From Clostridia bacterium (GTDB taxonomy: Bacteria; Bacillota; Clostridia; Oscillospirales; Acutalibacteraceae): a stretch of 44,956 nucleotides of DNA. Location: the NCBI GenBank assembly GCA_017468425.1, contig JAFUIO010000001.1:1-44956 (forward strand), read 5' to 3'. Positions within the stretch are counted from its first letter, which is position 1. Every line of letters starts with the position of its first letter. The translations under genes and the position numbers were made by a program. Shown here piece after piece: positions 32,326 to 40,711 of this stretch. Below the pieces are notes generated by a model. It saw only the letters and a program-made list of their open reading frames with translations. It did not search any database and was not told the origin of the DNA.

Positions 32326-33183
32326 TCAATACCCGGGAATTCCTGCTGTGTGGCAGTTCGCACAGTGTTCTTCCCATGTAACTGCATAATAATAATTCAT
32401 ATCAGCATCTGTTACAAAGAAAAGATAATCTGTCTGTTCGGGATAAAGTGCCGCCTGAATGCAGTTGTAACCGGGGTTACAGATAGGCCCTTTGGGGAGA
32501 GCGGCACATCTGTATGTGTTGTAGTTATCTTTATGGGTTTCTGTGATTCCGCCGTCAAGATACGGTGCGCAGTATGTTTCAAGATAATTGATTGTAACGT
32601 CGCATTCGATTTTTGTACCGCTGTTGAGCCTGTTGTGAAGCACTGAAGACACTTTGTAGTCCTGGTCGTCTCTGCCTGCTTCTTTCTGGATAATAGAAGC
32701 AATTGTGACAATTTCATCCATTGTATAGCCTAATTCTGCAGCACGTGCTTTGTCTGTGTCTGTTATTTTATAATTGAAATTATCTATAAATCTGCCAAGT
32801 ACAGATTGAGGGTTTTCGCCTTTGTAAAATTCATATGTGTCGGGGAAAACATAACCCTCAAGTGTGAAAATGCGTTCTGATGTGTTGGTAATTGAAAGCT
32901 TTGAAAGAATTTCTTCCGACGGATTGTTCACTGCATCAATAAAATCTTCAGCAGAGCATACTTTGTTTTCCTCAAGCTTTTCGGCAATCTGCGTAACTGT
33001 ATAACCCTCGGGGAAAGTTACTGTTGCAGTGAGGGAATCTTCGGTGTATTCTGTGTTGTCTACATTCGTTACATCCAGAGTCGGGTTGTTGCCTTCCTTA
33101 TCTCTTGTGAAAAAAAAGGCCGCGGCAACGCCTGCCACAAAAAAGATTGCTGCAAAAATAATTATTAAAACTTTTTTGTTCAT
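32326..33183 (-). CDS. mltG: Endolytic murein transglycosylase, MltG/YceG-like
   Basis: A 285-residue membrane-anchored lytic transglycosylase that cleaves nascent glycan strands and helps set strand length. One N-terminal membrane helix (KVLIIIFAAIFFVAGVAAAFFF), a LysM-like domain (PEGYTVTQIAEKLEENKVCS), then LEGYVFPDTYEFY, IASIIQKEAG with catalytic Glu168, LHNRL, and ALPKGPICNPGYNCIQAALY, all in the family order. It is shorter than E. coli MltG (about 340) but of normal clostridial length. Good aaagga ribosome binding site and a consensus promoter. Single gene, divergent from the next. Confidence 0.93.
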   Translation of the reverse strand: MNKKVLIIIFAAIFFVAGVAAAFFFTRDKEGNNPTLDVTNVDNTEYTEDSLTATVTFPEGYTVTQIAEKLEENKVCSAEDFIDAVNNPSEEILSKLSITNTSERIFTLEGYVFPDTYEFYKGENPQSVLGRFIDNFNYKITDTDKARAAELGYTMDEIVTIASIIQKEAGRDDQDYKVSSVLHNRLNSGTKIECDVTINYLETYCAPYLDGGITETHKDNYNTYRCAALPKGPICNPGYNCIQAALYPEQTDYLFFVTDADMNYYYAVTWEEHCANCHTAGIPGY

Positions 33184-33223
33184 TTTCGGTCTCCTTTAGT
33201 TTTTTCGAGTAAATCCGACATTT

Positions 33224-33252
33224 ATTATAACATATTTAATTTCTCTTTTCAA
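33224..33252 (-). promoter_or_regulatory. Promoter of the mltG-like gene
   Basis: Minus-strand TTGAAA (33252-33247), 17-bp spacer and TATAAT (33229-33224). Confidence 0.72.
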
Positions 33253-33315
33253 CTATTACTTATGCTCACGTTTTCAATGCGGTTGAATAAGATGATATAA
33301 AGGAGGTTTTACTTT

Positions 33316-34404
33316 ATGACCGATACTGTTTGTTTTTACATATCCGCTCTTACATCAGACGGATTTTCATCTCTTGCTGAAAAATGTGCAGAGGATAATC
33401 AGAACACAAGAACTTTTCTCGTGAGGGGAGGGGTAAGTGAGTGTGCAGGGTTTATCGAAAATGTTTCTGCCATGCTTGAAAAGGAAGGCTTGTATTCCCA
33501 ACGTTTTCTGAATCCGCTTGATTCAAACCTTGCAGACGGTGCATATTTTCCTGATGTGGATGTATATATTTTCAACGGAAATTTCACAAATGCTTTTAAT
33601 CCGGGTATGCCTGATTGCAGACAGTATACTGTGAATTTAGGTGTAGCGGCAAAGAAAAAAGAACTGTTTCTCAACAAAGCTCTGATACATGAAAATATGG
33701 AAAAGGAGAAAAAATATCTGTCTAAAGCTGTGCGTTTTCTTGCCACAGTAAAATCGGTTTCTGCAGATACGGTAAGGCTTTCCTGCGATGCAGTGAATGC
33801 CGAAAAAATTGAGAGATTTGTTTCCCGTTTTGTGAAGAGAGAATTCGGCACAATTTCATCTTTTTCAGGGAAAGAATATTTCCGTTATCTGACGGCGGTA
33901 ACTCCGCAGGGCATAGGCTTTGCACGTAACACGCTTACAAAAATGTGTCCGAAGCTTTATTGTATTGATGATAAAATCGGTTTTGTGTCGTCACTGCTCG
34001 TTTCACAGATTCGCGAAAGTGCAATGCTTTGCGGATTTGATGTAGTGAGCCTTCTTTCACCGCTTGATAAAGAAAACCGACCTGAACATATTATTGTGCC
34101 GGAACTCGGCTTGGGAGTTATCACTTCAAACGATATTCACCCTTATACAGGTGAGTGCCTTAAGAGAGTGAATGCCTCGCGATTTCTCGATAACGAAAAA
34201 ATGAAAAAACATAAAACACGTATAAAGTTTAATCAGAATGCAGAAAAAGAGCTTCTTCTTCAGACCTTTCACCTGATGGAAGAAGCTAAAAAGTACCGCG
34301 AGGAATATTTTGAAATTTATTCCCGCAGTTTTGACAAAGAAAAAATACAGTCCCTTGAAAAAGAGACTGTACGTGAAATATTATCATATCTTAGTTGTAC
34401 ATAA
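33316..34404 (+). CDS. Uncharacterised protein resembling a two-domain P-loop ATPase (PRK06851-like) with lost P-loops
   Basis: A 362-residue soluble protein. Segments recall the PRK06851-type proteins, which carry two P-loop domains: FPDVDVYIFNGNFTNAFNPG and QYTVNLGVAAKKKELFLNKA in the first half, PEHIIVPELGLGVITSNDIH in the second. Where a G-x-x-G-x-G-K-S/T loop is expected, the sequence reads FLVRGGVSECAGFIENVS in the first half and DDKIGFVSSLLVSQI in the second, with no Lys-Ser/Thr. If the relation holds, nucleotide binding has been lost. The start has aaaggagg. Its 3' end overlaps the convergent DegV gene by 14 bp. The relationship is recalled and tentative; no function is assigned. Confidence 0.75.
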   Translation: MTDTVCFYISALTSDGFSSLAEKCAEDNQNTRTFLVRGGVSECAGFIENVSAMLEKEGLYSQRFLNPLDSNLADGAYFPDVDVYIFNGNFTNAFNPGMPDCRQYTVNLGVAAKKKELFLNKALIHENMEKEKKYLSKAVRFLATVKSVSADTVRLSCDAVNAEKIERFVSRFVKREFGTISSFSGKEYFRYLTAVTPQGIGFARNTLTKMCPKLYCIDDKIGFVSSLLVSQIRESAMLCGFDVVSLLSPLDKENRPEHIIVPELGLGVITSNDIHPYTGECLKRVNASRFLDNEKMKKHKTRIKFNQNAEKELLLQTFHLMEEAKKYREEYFEIYSRSFDKEKIQSLEKETVREILSYLSCT

Positions 34405-35236
34405 ACATTAGCGCGAAAGTACCGGGTCCGCAGTGAGTGCTTATTGTGCTTCCTGCACGAGAAACGAGAACTTCTTTGAAATTGTAATTATCTTCGATAT
34501 ATGATTTGAGTTCTTTGAGTTCATCTTCATCAATTCCTGAATGGTCAACAAAAATTCTGCTGTAGTCTATATTCGGTGCAGAAAGCTTGTCGTCAATATA
34601 TTGACGTCTTACTGTTTCGGTTTTTCCGCGGTATTTTTTGCCAACAGTAAGTGAACCATCAGGCTGGTTTTCAATGGTAGGTTTGATGCCGAGAATGTTT
34701 GCACCAAAAGCAACAAGAGAAGAACATCTTCCGCCTTTGTTCATATATGTGAGTGTTTCAAGAATGAAGCTTGTGCTGACCTTGTCACGCATTGCAGTAA
34801 GGTTTGCTGCAATTTCTGCAGCGGGAGTCTGGCTTAAAGCCATTTCAACGCCCTTTATTGCAAGCACTGCCATACCTGTAGAAAGTCTTCTTGTGTCAAC
34901 AACATGAACGTTATCGTAATCCATTGCTGCAATGCAGGCATTCTGATATGTGGAAGAAATTGCACTGCTTAATGATAAATGCACTACCGAGAAACCTTCA
35001 TCAACAAACTTCTTGAAAAAATCCTGATATTCTGCAACTGAAATGGCAGATGTTGAAGGAAGAATATCCTTTTCATTGAATGCGTCATATATATCATCGG
35101 GAGTTATATTCACACCGTCAAGATAATCCTTTGAATCGAGGATTACGTGAAGCGGGATGATTTCAATGCCGTATCTTTTTGCTTGCTCGGCAGAGAGATC
35201 AATCGGGCTGTCGGCCGTTATAACTGTTTTACTCAT
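34391..35236 (-). CDS. DegV-family fatty acid-binding protein
   Basis: A 281-residue protein that in related species binds fatty acids for the FakA/FakB kinase system. Family marks include VITADSPIDLSAEQAKRYGI at the start, PLHVILDSKDYLDGVNITPD, the ligand-loop LPSTSAISVAEY, LSSAISSTYQNA, and THCGPGTFALMF at the end with the conserved His-x-G-P-G. Full length. Ribosome binding site aaggatgg and a consensus promoter. It overlaps the 3' end of the convergent P-loop-like gene by 14 bp. Binding to a specific acyl chain cannot be read from sequence. Confidence 0.93.
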   Translation of the reverse strand: MSKTVITADSPIDLSAEQAKRYGIEIIPLHVILDSKDYLDGVNITPDDIYDAFNEKDILPSTSAISVAEYQDFFKKFVDEGFSVVHLSLSSAISSTYQNACIAAMDYDNVHVVDTRRLSTGMAVLAIKGVEMALSQTPAAEIAANLTAMRDKVSTSFILETLTYMNKGGRCSSLVAFGANILGIKPTIENQPDGSLTVGKKYRGKTETVRRQYIDDKLSAPNIDYSRIFVDHSGIDEDELKELKSYIEDNYNFKEVLVSRAGSTISTHCGPGTFALMFMYN

Positions 35237-35284
35237 TTATATTACCATCCTTGACTGACTGATATCTGAAATTAATTACTCAAC

Positions 35285-35313
35285 ATTATAACATAAAGTG
35301 TAAAATAAATCAA
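35285..35313 (-). promoter_or_regulatory. Promoter of the DegV-family gene
   Basis: Minus-strand TTGATT (35313-35308), 17-bp spacer and TATAAT (35290-35285). Confidence 0.72.
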
Positions 35314-35355
35314 TCTGTAAAGTTCAAAACCGCAAAATGTTCATTTAATGTTTAC

Positions 35356-35468
35356 AAATTATAATTTATACGTATATTCAGGTTATAGGCTCCCCTTGAA
35401 AATGCAAGGGGAGCTGTCAGAATCTACGATTCTGACTGAGGGGATTTTTCGTTGAAAATTATAATTTA
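35356..35468. repeat. Repeat island 2, same 13-bp borders as island 1
   Basis: AAATTATAATTTA lies at both ends (35356-35368 and 35456-35468). Inside are a 10-bp stem GCTCCCCTTG/CAAGGGGAGC (35389-35398, 35405-35414) and a 9-bp stem GTCAGAATC/GATTCTGAC (35416-35424, 35428-35436) with a TAC loop, then TGAGGGGATTTTTC. The layout is that of a small non-autonomous palindromic element. Confidence 0.75.
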
Positions 35469-35503
35469 TTTAGTTTTTACAGATAAAAGATATTTCTTCA
35501 CGC

Positions 35504-36406
35504 TTATATTATTGCACCGACAACCAGCATTTCTTCAATTCTTTCGTAAATTTCGTCAAGCTGAGATACAGGCAAAGGGTTTTCCCCTTTGCCTATTTCT
35601 ATTGTAAACGCACTTCTCATAAAATATTCAATAAACCAGTCTTTAAATCCGCCGTGACTGGCTAATGAATCGTTTTCAACCAGTTCATAACCGCTGCATA
35701 CGCTGAAAATATTCGCCATTGTAAGGCTGTTTTCAGGTGTGTTGTCGCCGTAAGACCAATAAATTTCTTCCCCCTGTGAATGTATTGCAAAAGCGTGGTC
35801 GATATGATTTCTTTCGCAGAAACGGACAAGTGCCTGTGTTTCCGGCTCGCTGTGGGGTGCAAAGCCTCCGTACTGACGTACAGACGGCCCCAGAATTCCC
35901 GCACGTGTTTCCATTTCACGTAAAGTTTCCCACCCTGCATTGAAATTATGGTTTATGTCAACTCCGTTGCAGTTTGCATTCCACTTGCTTAAATCGTTTC
36001 TCGAAATATCTTTCACAAATCCCGAAAGCTTTCCTGCACTTTCTGCACCGTTGAGCACAATTTCAACTCCGTCAGGGTTTATGCAGGGGATAATTGTGAT
36101 TCCTTTTGTCATCAGCGATGCGCAGATATCCACCCCCGAAAGCTCTTTTCTCGCTTTAAGTGATTCGCATATTCTTTCAAGAAAACGCAGAAGCACAAGC
36201 CCCGTCAGCCATTCCTGTGCGTGGAAAGCACCTGCAAAAAGCACAGTGTTTTTGTAGTTTCCAAGGCTGTATGCTGTTATATCGCGTGAGCAGACACTTT
36301 TGCCGATTGAGTGGCAGACAAGAAAAGGATATCTCTTTTTCAGTTTGTCTCTTATTCTGATGCTTTCGTTGTAATCGAATTTACGCGGCAGAACAATTCT
36401 TTCCAT
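35504..36406 (-). CDS. M14-family zinc carboxypeptidase / cell-wall endopeptidase-like
   Basis: A 300-residue zinc peptidase. Zinc ligands His62 and Glu65 in FAGAFHAQEW and His209 in AIHSQGEE, and the catalytic Glu270 in FTIEIGKGENP are all present. Between them is GVDINHNFNAGWE, where the Arg that normally binds the substrate C-terminal carboxylate (N-R in pancreatic-type enzymes) is His, as in gamma-D-glutamyl-diamino acid endopeptidases that also deviate there. GFAPHSEPETQALV is also typical. No signal peptide, so it may recycle imported muropeptides. Good ggagg. Divergent from the Nudix gene. Confidence 0.88.
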   Translation of the reverse strand: MERIVLPRKFDYNESIRIRDKLKKRYPFLVCHSIGKSVCSRDITAYSLGNYKNTVLFAGAFHAQEWLTGLVLLRFLERICESLKARKELSGVDICASLMTKGITIIPCINPDGVEIVLNGAESAGKLSGFVKDISRNDLSKWNANCNGVDINHNFNAGWETLREMETRAGILGPSVRQYGGFAPHSEPETQALVRFCERNHIDHAFAIHSQGEEIYWSYGDNTPENSLTMANIFSVCSGYELVENDSLASHGGFKDWFIEYFMRSAFTIEIGKGENPLPVSQLDEIYERIEEMLVVGAII

Positions 36407-36447
36407 ATAAAAACCTCCGAAAATTTGTTAAAATTTTGTTATTTCTG

Positions 36448-36476
36448 TTTACTTTTTTCGTTAATCTTGCTATTAT
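36448..36476 (+). promoter_or_regulatory. Promoter of the Nudix/GH13/GH39-like operon
   Basis: TTTACT (36448-36453), 17-bp spacer and TATTAT (36471-36476), about 36 nt before the ATG at 36518. Confidence 0.55.
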
Positions 36477-36517
36477 ATATTTATATAACCAATTATGAGA
36501 AAAAAGACGGTGAACAG

Positions 36518-37078
36518 ATGGAACTTTATGAAAAACGTTTATCCGGCGAAACTCTTTACGAAGGCAAAATAATTGACCTTTGCAAAGATAACGTTCTTCT
36601 TCCAAACGGTGCAACCGCAATACGTGAAGTTGTGAAACATCACGGCGGAGTAACTGTGGCAGCACTTACAGATAAGAACGAAATTTACCTTGTAAGTCAG
36701 TTCCGTTACCCCAATGCGGGAGTGCTTGTTGAAACACCTGCAGGCAAGCTTGAAAAAGGCGAAGAACCTTTAGAGGCAATCAAGCGTGAACTGAAAGAAG
36801 AAATCGGTGCTGAAGCAGAGAATTATTATTTTCTCGGCACGTTCAATCCCACCCCTGCATATTGTAGCGAAATCATTTATCTTTATGCAGCAACGGGGCT
36901 GAAAACAGGTGAACAACATCTTGATGAAGATGAATTTTTAGATGTTAAAAAAATTCCCATTGAAGAAGCGGTGAAAATGGTGCTTGACGGTGAAATTACT
37001 GACGGTAAATCACAGGCACTTATCCTTAAAACATTTATGCTTCTTCAGGACGGAAGTATACATAAACTTTTGATTTAA
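36518..37078 (+). CDS. Nudix hydrolase, ADP-ribose pyrophosphatase-like
   Basis: A 186-residue Mg-dependent pyrophosphohydrolase. The Nudix box is complete: G-x5-E-x7-R-E-L-x-E-E-x-G (GKLEKGEEPLEAIKRELKEE then IG). Upstream is VSQFRYPNAGVLVETPAG and downstream GTFNPTPAYCSEIIYLYAA, as in ADP-ribose/NUDT5-type enzymes. The ATG at 36518 follows gacggtg; a longer upstream frame to 36311 would run over the divergent M14 gene and the promoter, so it is rejected. First gene of an operon, 16 nt before a GH13 gene. The pairing with glycosidases may be only co-transcription. Confidence 0.92.
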   Translation: MELYEKRLSGETLYEGKIIDLCKDNVLLPNGATAIREVVKHHGGVTVAALTDKNEIYLVSQFRYPNAGVLVETPAGKLEKGEEPLEAIKRELKEEIGAEAENYYFLGTFNPTPAYCSEIIYLYAATGLKTGEQHLDEDEFLDVKKIPIEEAVKMVLDGEITDGKSQALILKTFMLLQDGSIHKLLI

Positions 37079-37094
37079 CGGAGGTTGAATTATT

Positions 37095-38780
37095 ATGGAA
37101 AAGAAACAATGGTACAAAGACGCGGTAGTCTATCAGATCTGGCCGAGAAGCTTCTGCGACGGTAACGGTGACGGTATCGGTGACCTCTTGGGCGTACTCA
37201 GCAAACTTGATTACATCAAATCACTTGGTGTTGATGTTATCTGGTTCTCACCCCTTTATCCCTCTCCCAATGAAGACTACGGTTACGACATCGCTGACTA
37301 CAGAAACATTTCTCCCGATTACGGCGATCTTGACATTTTCAAGAAAGTTCTTGACGAGTGCCACAAACGCGGTATGAAGGTTATTATGGACCTTGTTGTT
37401 AACCACACATCACGTCAGCACGAATGGTTCCTTGAAAGTCAGAAAGGTCACGATAATCCCTATCACGACTACTATTTCTGGAGAAAAGGTAAATCAGATA
37501 AGAAACCTCCCAACAACTGGCTCTCAACTTTCGACGGTGACGCATGGGAATACAACGAAAACCTTGATGAATATTATCTTCACATTTTCGCAAAAGGTCA
37601 GCCCGACCTTAACCACGATAACCCCAAGGTAAGAGAAGAAGTTAAAGATATTATGCGCTTCTGGCTCGATATGGGTGTTGACGGATTCCGCGAAGACGTT
37701 ATCACTTGGATTTCAAAAGCAGAAGGACTTCCCAACGGTATTCCGATTCCTGTTGCTTGCGGACTTGAACATTACACACACGGTCCTCATATCCACGAAT
37801 ATCTTTTAGAGTACAAACGTGATGTTCTTGACAACTACGATTGCTTCGTAGTTGGCGAAGCACCGATGATGACTCCCAAAGCTGCACTTCCTTTTATTGA
37901 AGAAGGCGATAATCAGCAGCTTGATATGATGTTCCACTTCCAGCACATGGAAGCAGACTGCTTCATGACAGACCCCATTCCTGTTCCCTTCAGCCTTAAG
38001 AGAATGAAAAAAGCTTTCTCAAGATGGCAGTATGCTCTTGAAGGTAAAGGTTGGAATGCTCTTTATCTTGAAAACCACGACCATCCCCGTATTATCAGCC
38101 GTTACGGCAGCGAAGCTTACCACGACGAAAGCGGTAAAATGCTTGCTGCTATGTATATGCTTCAGAAAGGTACTCCTTTCGTATATCAGGGTCAGGAAAT
38201 CGGTATGACAGATATCCGTCTTCCTGAACTTAAAATGTATGAAGACGTATCTACTTACAATGCTCACAGACTTTATAAATCAGTTCTTCACTTCCCCGAA
38301 GATAAGATTATGAACATTGTTAAAAAACGCAGCCGTGACAACGCAAGAACTCCCGTTCAGTGGTCAAGCGCTGACAATGCAGGTTTCACAACTGCTGAAA
38401 AACCCTGGTTCTATATTAACGAAAACTATTGGAAGATTAATGTTGAAGATCAGGAAGAAGACCCCAATTCACTTCTTAACTTCTACCGTAAGCTTATCAA
38501 ATTCAGAAAGAAATTCCAGGTTGTACGTGACGGTATTTATAAAGAACATTACGCAGAAAGCAACAAAATTTACTGCTATGAACGAGTTCTCGGCAACGAA
38601 AAACTTCTTGTTATCTGCTCATTCACAGATAAACCTGTAGAATTCACTTCTCCCGCAGGATACAACCTTGAAGAAGGTAAGCTTATGCTTGCTAACTACG
38701 GTAAAAATATGCGTAAGCACAATACTTTCAAAACAAGACCTTATGAACTCAGAGTTTACTATTTCGGAGATAAAGCATGA
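37095..38780 (+). CDS. GH13 alpha-glucosidase / oligo-1,6-glucosidase-like
   Basis: A 561-residue retaining alpha-glucosidase of the GH13_31 type, cytoplasmic (no signal peptide). Motifs in order: VVYQIWPRSFCDGNGDGIGD, DLVVNHTS (region I), DGFREDVI with nucleophile Asp201 (region II), VVGEAP with acid/base Glu255 (region III), and LENHDHPR with His328-Asp329 (region IV). Length and the C-terminal beta domain (NEKLLVICSF) are normal. Acts on isomaltose- or maltose-type oligosaccharides; sucrose or trehalose cannot be excluded. Strong cggagg site. Its stop overlaps the start of the next gene by four bases (ATGA), indicating translational coupling with an exported glycosidase. Confidence 0.93.
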   Translation: MEKKQWYKDAVVYQIWPRSFCDGNGDGIGDLLGVLSKLDYIKSLGVDVIWFSPLYPSPNEDYGYDIADYRNISPDYGDLDIFKKVLDECHKRGMKVIMDLVVNHTSRQHEWFLESQKGHDNPYHDYYFWRKGKSDKKPPNNWLSTFDGDAWEYNENLDEYYLHIFAKGQPDLNHDNPKVREEVKDIMRFWLDMGVDGFREDVITWISKAEGLPNGIPIPVACGLEHYTHGPHIHEYLLEYKRDVLDNYDCFVVGEAPMMTPKAALPFIEEGDNQQLDMMFHFQHMEADCFMTDPIPVPFSLKRMKKAFSRWQYALEGKGWNALYLENHDHPRIISRYGSEAYHDESGKMLAAMYMLQKGTPFVYQGQEIGMTDIRLPELKMYEDVSTYNAHRLYKSVLHFPEDKIMNIVKKRSRDNARTPVQWSSADNAGFTTAEKPWFYINENYWKINVEDQEEDPNSLLNFYRKLIKFRKKFQVVRDGIYKEHYAESNKIYCYERVLGNEKLLVICSFTDKPVEFTSPAGYNLEEGKLMLANYGKNMRKHNTFKTRPYELRVYYFGDKA

Positions 38781-40432
38781 AAATCGGTTCATTCTTTCTG
38801 ACGATAGTTACTTTTATAAGTTTCTTCTTTTCGTCATTCCCCGGACTTTTTAAATCTACCAGCACAGCCGAAATAAATGTTGACACTTCACATTCGGGAG
38901 ATATAATCCCGAATGTGGTTGACAATATCAATCTGTGGCATATGGGCACCACATTCCACAATGTTCAGAGAAACGAAGAAAATGACGTTTTCGAGTTTGT
39001 GAAATATGTTCAGCTTATGCAGTGCACAGGCGGTACACCCGACAGAGATTTGTTCATCGACCCCTATGACACTTCAACACTCACAGATTATAAATTTGAG
39101 CCCCTTATAGAGAATTGCCGCGGAATTTTAAGCCTTGGTGCAAAGCCTCACCTTAAGCTTGGCGGAGTGCCGTTGAAATTCACCTCAGGTTATGAGATGG
39201 GCGGATTTGGAATGAACGTTTATCCCCCTGATGATTTTAACGCTTACTACGGTTATATAAAAGCAATTGCAGAAGCACTTGTTGAAGAATTCGGCCTTGA
39301 AGAAGTTAAATCCTGGCGTTTCGGCGTTATGACCGAGTATGAAAACCGCGATTGGTTTATGGCAAACAGCGGCTTGCCTGAAGACAGTGCAGTAGCTTAC
39401 TGCAAGCTTTATGACTATACTGTTCAGGCACTTCTTGATGTAATCGGTGAAGATGTTTTCGTAGGTGCTCACAGTATGACGGTAACGGAAGGTTTGTGGG
39501 ATGAAGAAATTTTCATCCGCCACGTTGCAGAGGGTACAAACTACGCTAATGGTAAAAAGGGAAGCCATATCTGTTTCCTTTCAGCCTCCTTCTATGATTC
39601 AACACCGGGTGAGTTCACATCAGGCTATACTTTACCTGAAACAATTTCTTACCTTAAAACAAAGGCTGAAAAATACGGACTTACTGATTTGATTTTCGGT
39701 ATTGATGAGGGTAGGATTCTCGTAGGAAAGTCAAGCGGTTCTATCAGCGATGAACTTAATAACAGAACGGTAGGTTATACGTGGCAGGCAGCATACGATG
39801 CGAGAATTTTCACACAGACAATCCTTGCAGGTGCGGACTATTTTTCATCGTGGAATTTCCTCACAAACGGAAACCTTGACGGTTACCCAATAATCAGCTA
39901 TCACGTAGCACGTAATATGGCAAAGTTTGAAGGAATGAAAATTCTTTCTGCAGATACGATGCAACTCAGAACGTCACCGAAAGTTGAAATCGGAAACCTT
40001 GTAGGCGTTGACCCTGAAACAGGAAAATACCTTGCTATGGTTTACAATTTCAAAAATGACCTTGAATATAAAGGTAAGGCAGATGTTACTGTTAACATCC
40101 CTGCTGAAAACGGCAAAAAATATAAAGTAACGCAGTACCTTGTAAATGATGATTGCAACTTCTTTGATGAATGGCAGGAAGACAGAGTTAAGTACAATAT
40201 CACAGATGATTGTTTCACATGGTCACCTGATGACCCGATGCTTGACACAACAACTACACTTTCTGACCCGAAAGCAATAGAAATTTACAGAACTGAACTG
40301 CGTGACAGATATATTGAATGTGCACGTCTTACACCTACAAGTTTTGAAGCAACTGCAGAGGAAGGAAATCTTACTCTTGATGTAATGCTTGAAGCGGGTA
40401 ACGTAGTTTTCTTTGAAATTGAAGAAATTTAA
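38777..40432 (+). CDS. Exported GH39-like (clan GH-A) glycoside hydrolase
   Basis: A 551-residue protein with an N-terminal signal peptide or anchor (FFLTIVTFISFFFSSF). The middle looks like a (beta/alpha)8 barrel of the GH39/clan A type: HMGTTFHN, LGAKPHLKLGGVP, SWRFGVMTEYENRDW with Glu187 as candidate acid/base, HICFLSASFYDSTP, IFGIDEGRILV with Glu311 as candidate nucleophile, then AGADYFSSWNFLT. A beta-sandwich domain ends the protein. GH39 includes beta-xylosidases and alpha-iduronidases, but the match is loose (T-E-Y-E-N where W-N-E-P-N is usual). The start overlaps the GH13 stop (ATGA). It is followed by a terminator. Family assignment tentative. Confidence 0.6.
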   Translation: MKIGSFFLTIVTFISFFFSSFPGLFKSTSTAEINVDTSHSGDIIPNVVDNINLWHMGTTFHNVQRNEENDVFEFVKYVQLMQCTGGTPDRDLFIDPYDTSTLTDYKFEPLIENCRGILSLGAKPHLKLGGVPLKFTSGYEMGGFGMNVYPPDDFNAYYGYIKAIAEALVEEFGLEEVKSWRFGVMTEYENRDWFMANSGLPEDSAVAYCKLYDYTVQALLDVIGEDVFVGAHSMTVTEGLWDEEIFIRHVAEGTNYANGKKGSHICFLSASFYDSTPGEFTSGYTLPETISYLKTKAEKYGLTDLIFGIDEGRILVGKSSGSISDELNNRTVGYTWQAAYDARIFTQTILAGADYFSSWNFLTNGNLDGYPIISYHVARNMAKFEGMKILSADTMQLRTSPKVEIGNLVGVDPETGKYLAMVYNFKNDLEYKGKADVTVNIPAENGKKYKVTQYLVNDDCNFFDEWQEDRVKYNITDDCFTWSPDDPMLDTTTTLSDPKAIEIYRTELRDRYIECARLTPTSFEATAEEGNLTLDVMLEAGNVVFFEIEEI

Positions 40433-40711
40433 GAGAAAAATCCTTTTGTCTGAAAGTGCAGATTTTTCTGATTGAAATTGTATATATTTTAATATTCAGT
40501 GCGTATGACTTCGGTTGTACGCACTTTTTTGTTTTTATAAAAATTTTTAAAAAAATCTGCAACTTTTCAGAATTTGCCGCGTCTTGTATTATGAAAGGCA
40601 AAAAAAGAAAGGATGATAGCGGTGAAAGAGCTTTAGCGGAAGCTGTATAAAAAAGGTGACATAACACATTTTGAAAAATTTCAGTCAACAATATTTACGG
40701 AGGTTTTATTT
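40433..40711. other. Intergenic region upstream of the LRR protein
   Basis: Contains the terminator at 40499-40530 and a GC-poor leader. A weak possible promoter is TATTAT at 40587-40592 with a poor -35. A frame in phase with the LRR gene (from GTG at 40622) is broken by a TAG and shows no recognisable domain. No other gene. Confidence 0.5.
40499..40530 (+). terminator. Terminator with a TTCG loop after the GH39-like gene
   Basis: GTGCGTA (40499-40505) pairs with TACGCAC (40518-40524) around an inner AC-TTCG-GT cap, followed by six T. Confidence 0.88.

Noticed and set aside
34345..34375. Stem TACAGTC/GACTGTA near the 3' end of the P-loop-like gene
   Set aside because: Lies within coding sequence, has no T-run and a large loop; probably incidental.
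36311..36517. 69-codon N-terminal extension of the Nudix protein
   Set aside because: It would run over the divergent M14 start and the promoter; the ATG at 36518 begins where the Nudix family begins.
40622..40711. Frame upstream of and in phase with the LRR gene (VKEL, stop, RKLYKKGDITHFEKFQ)
   Set aside because: Interrupted by TAG and too short to identify; could be a gene remnant but nothing supports it.
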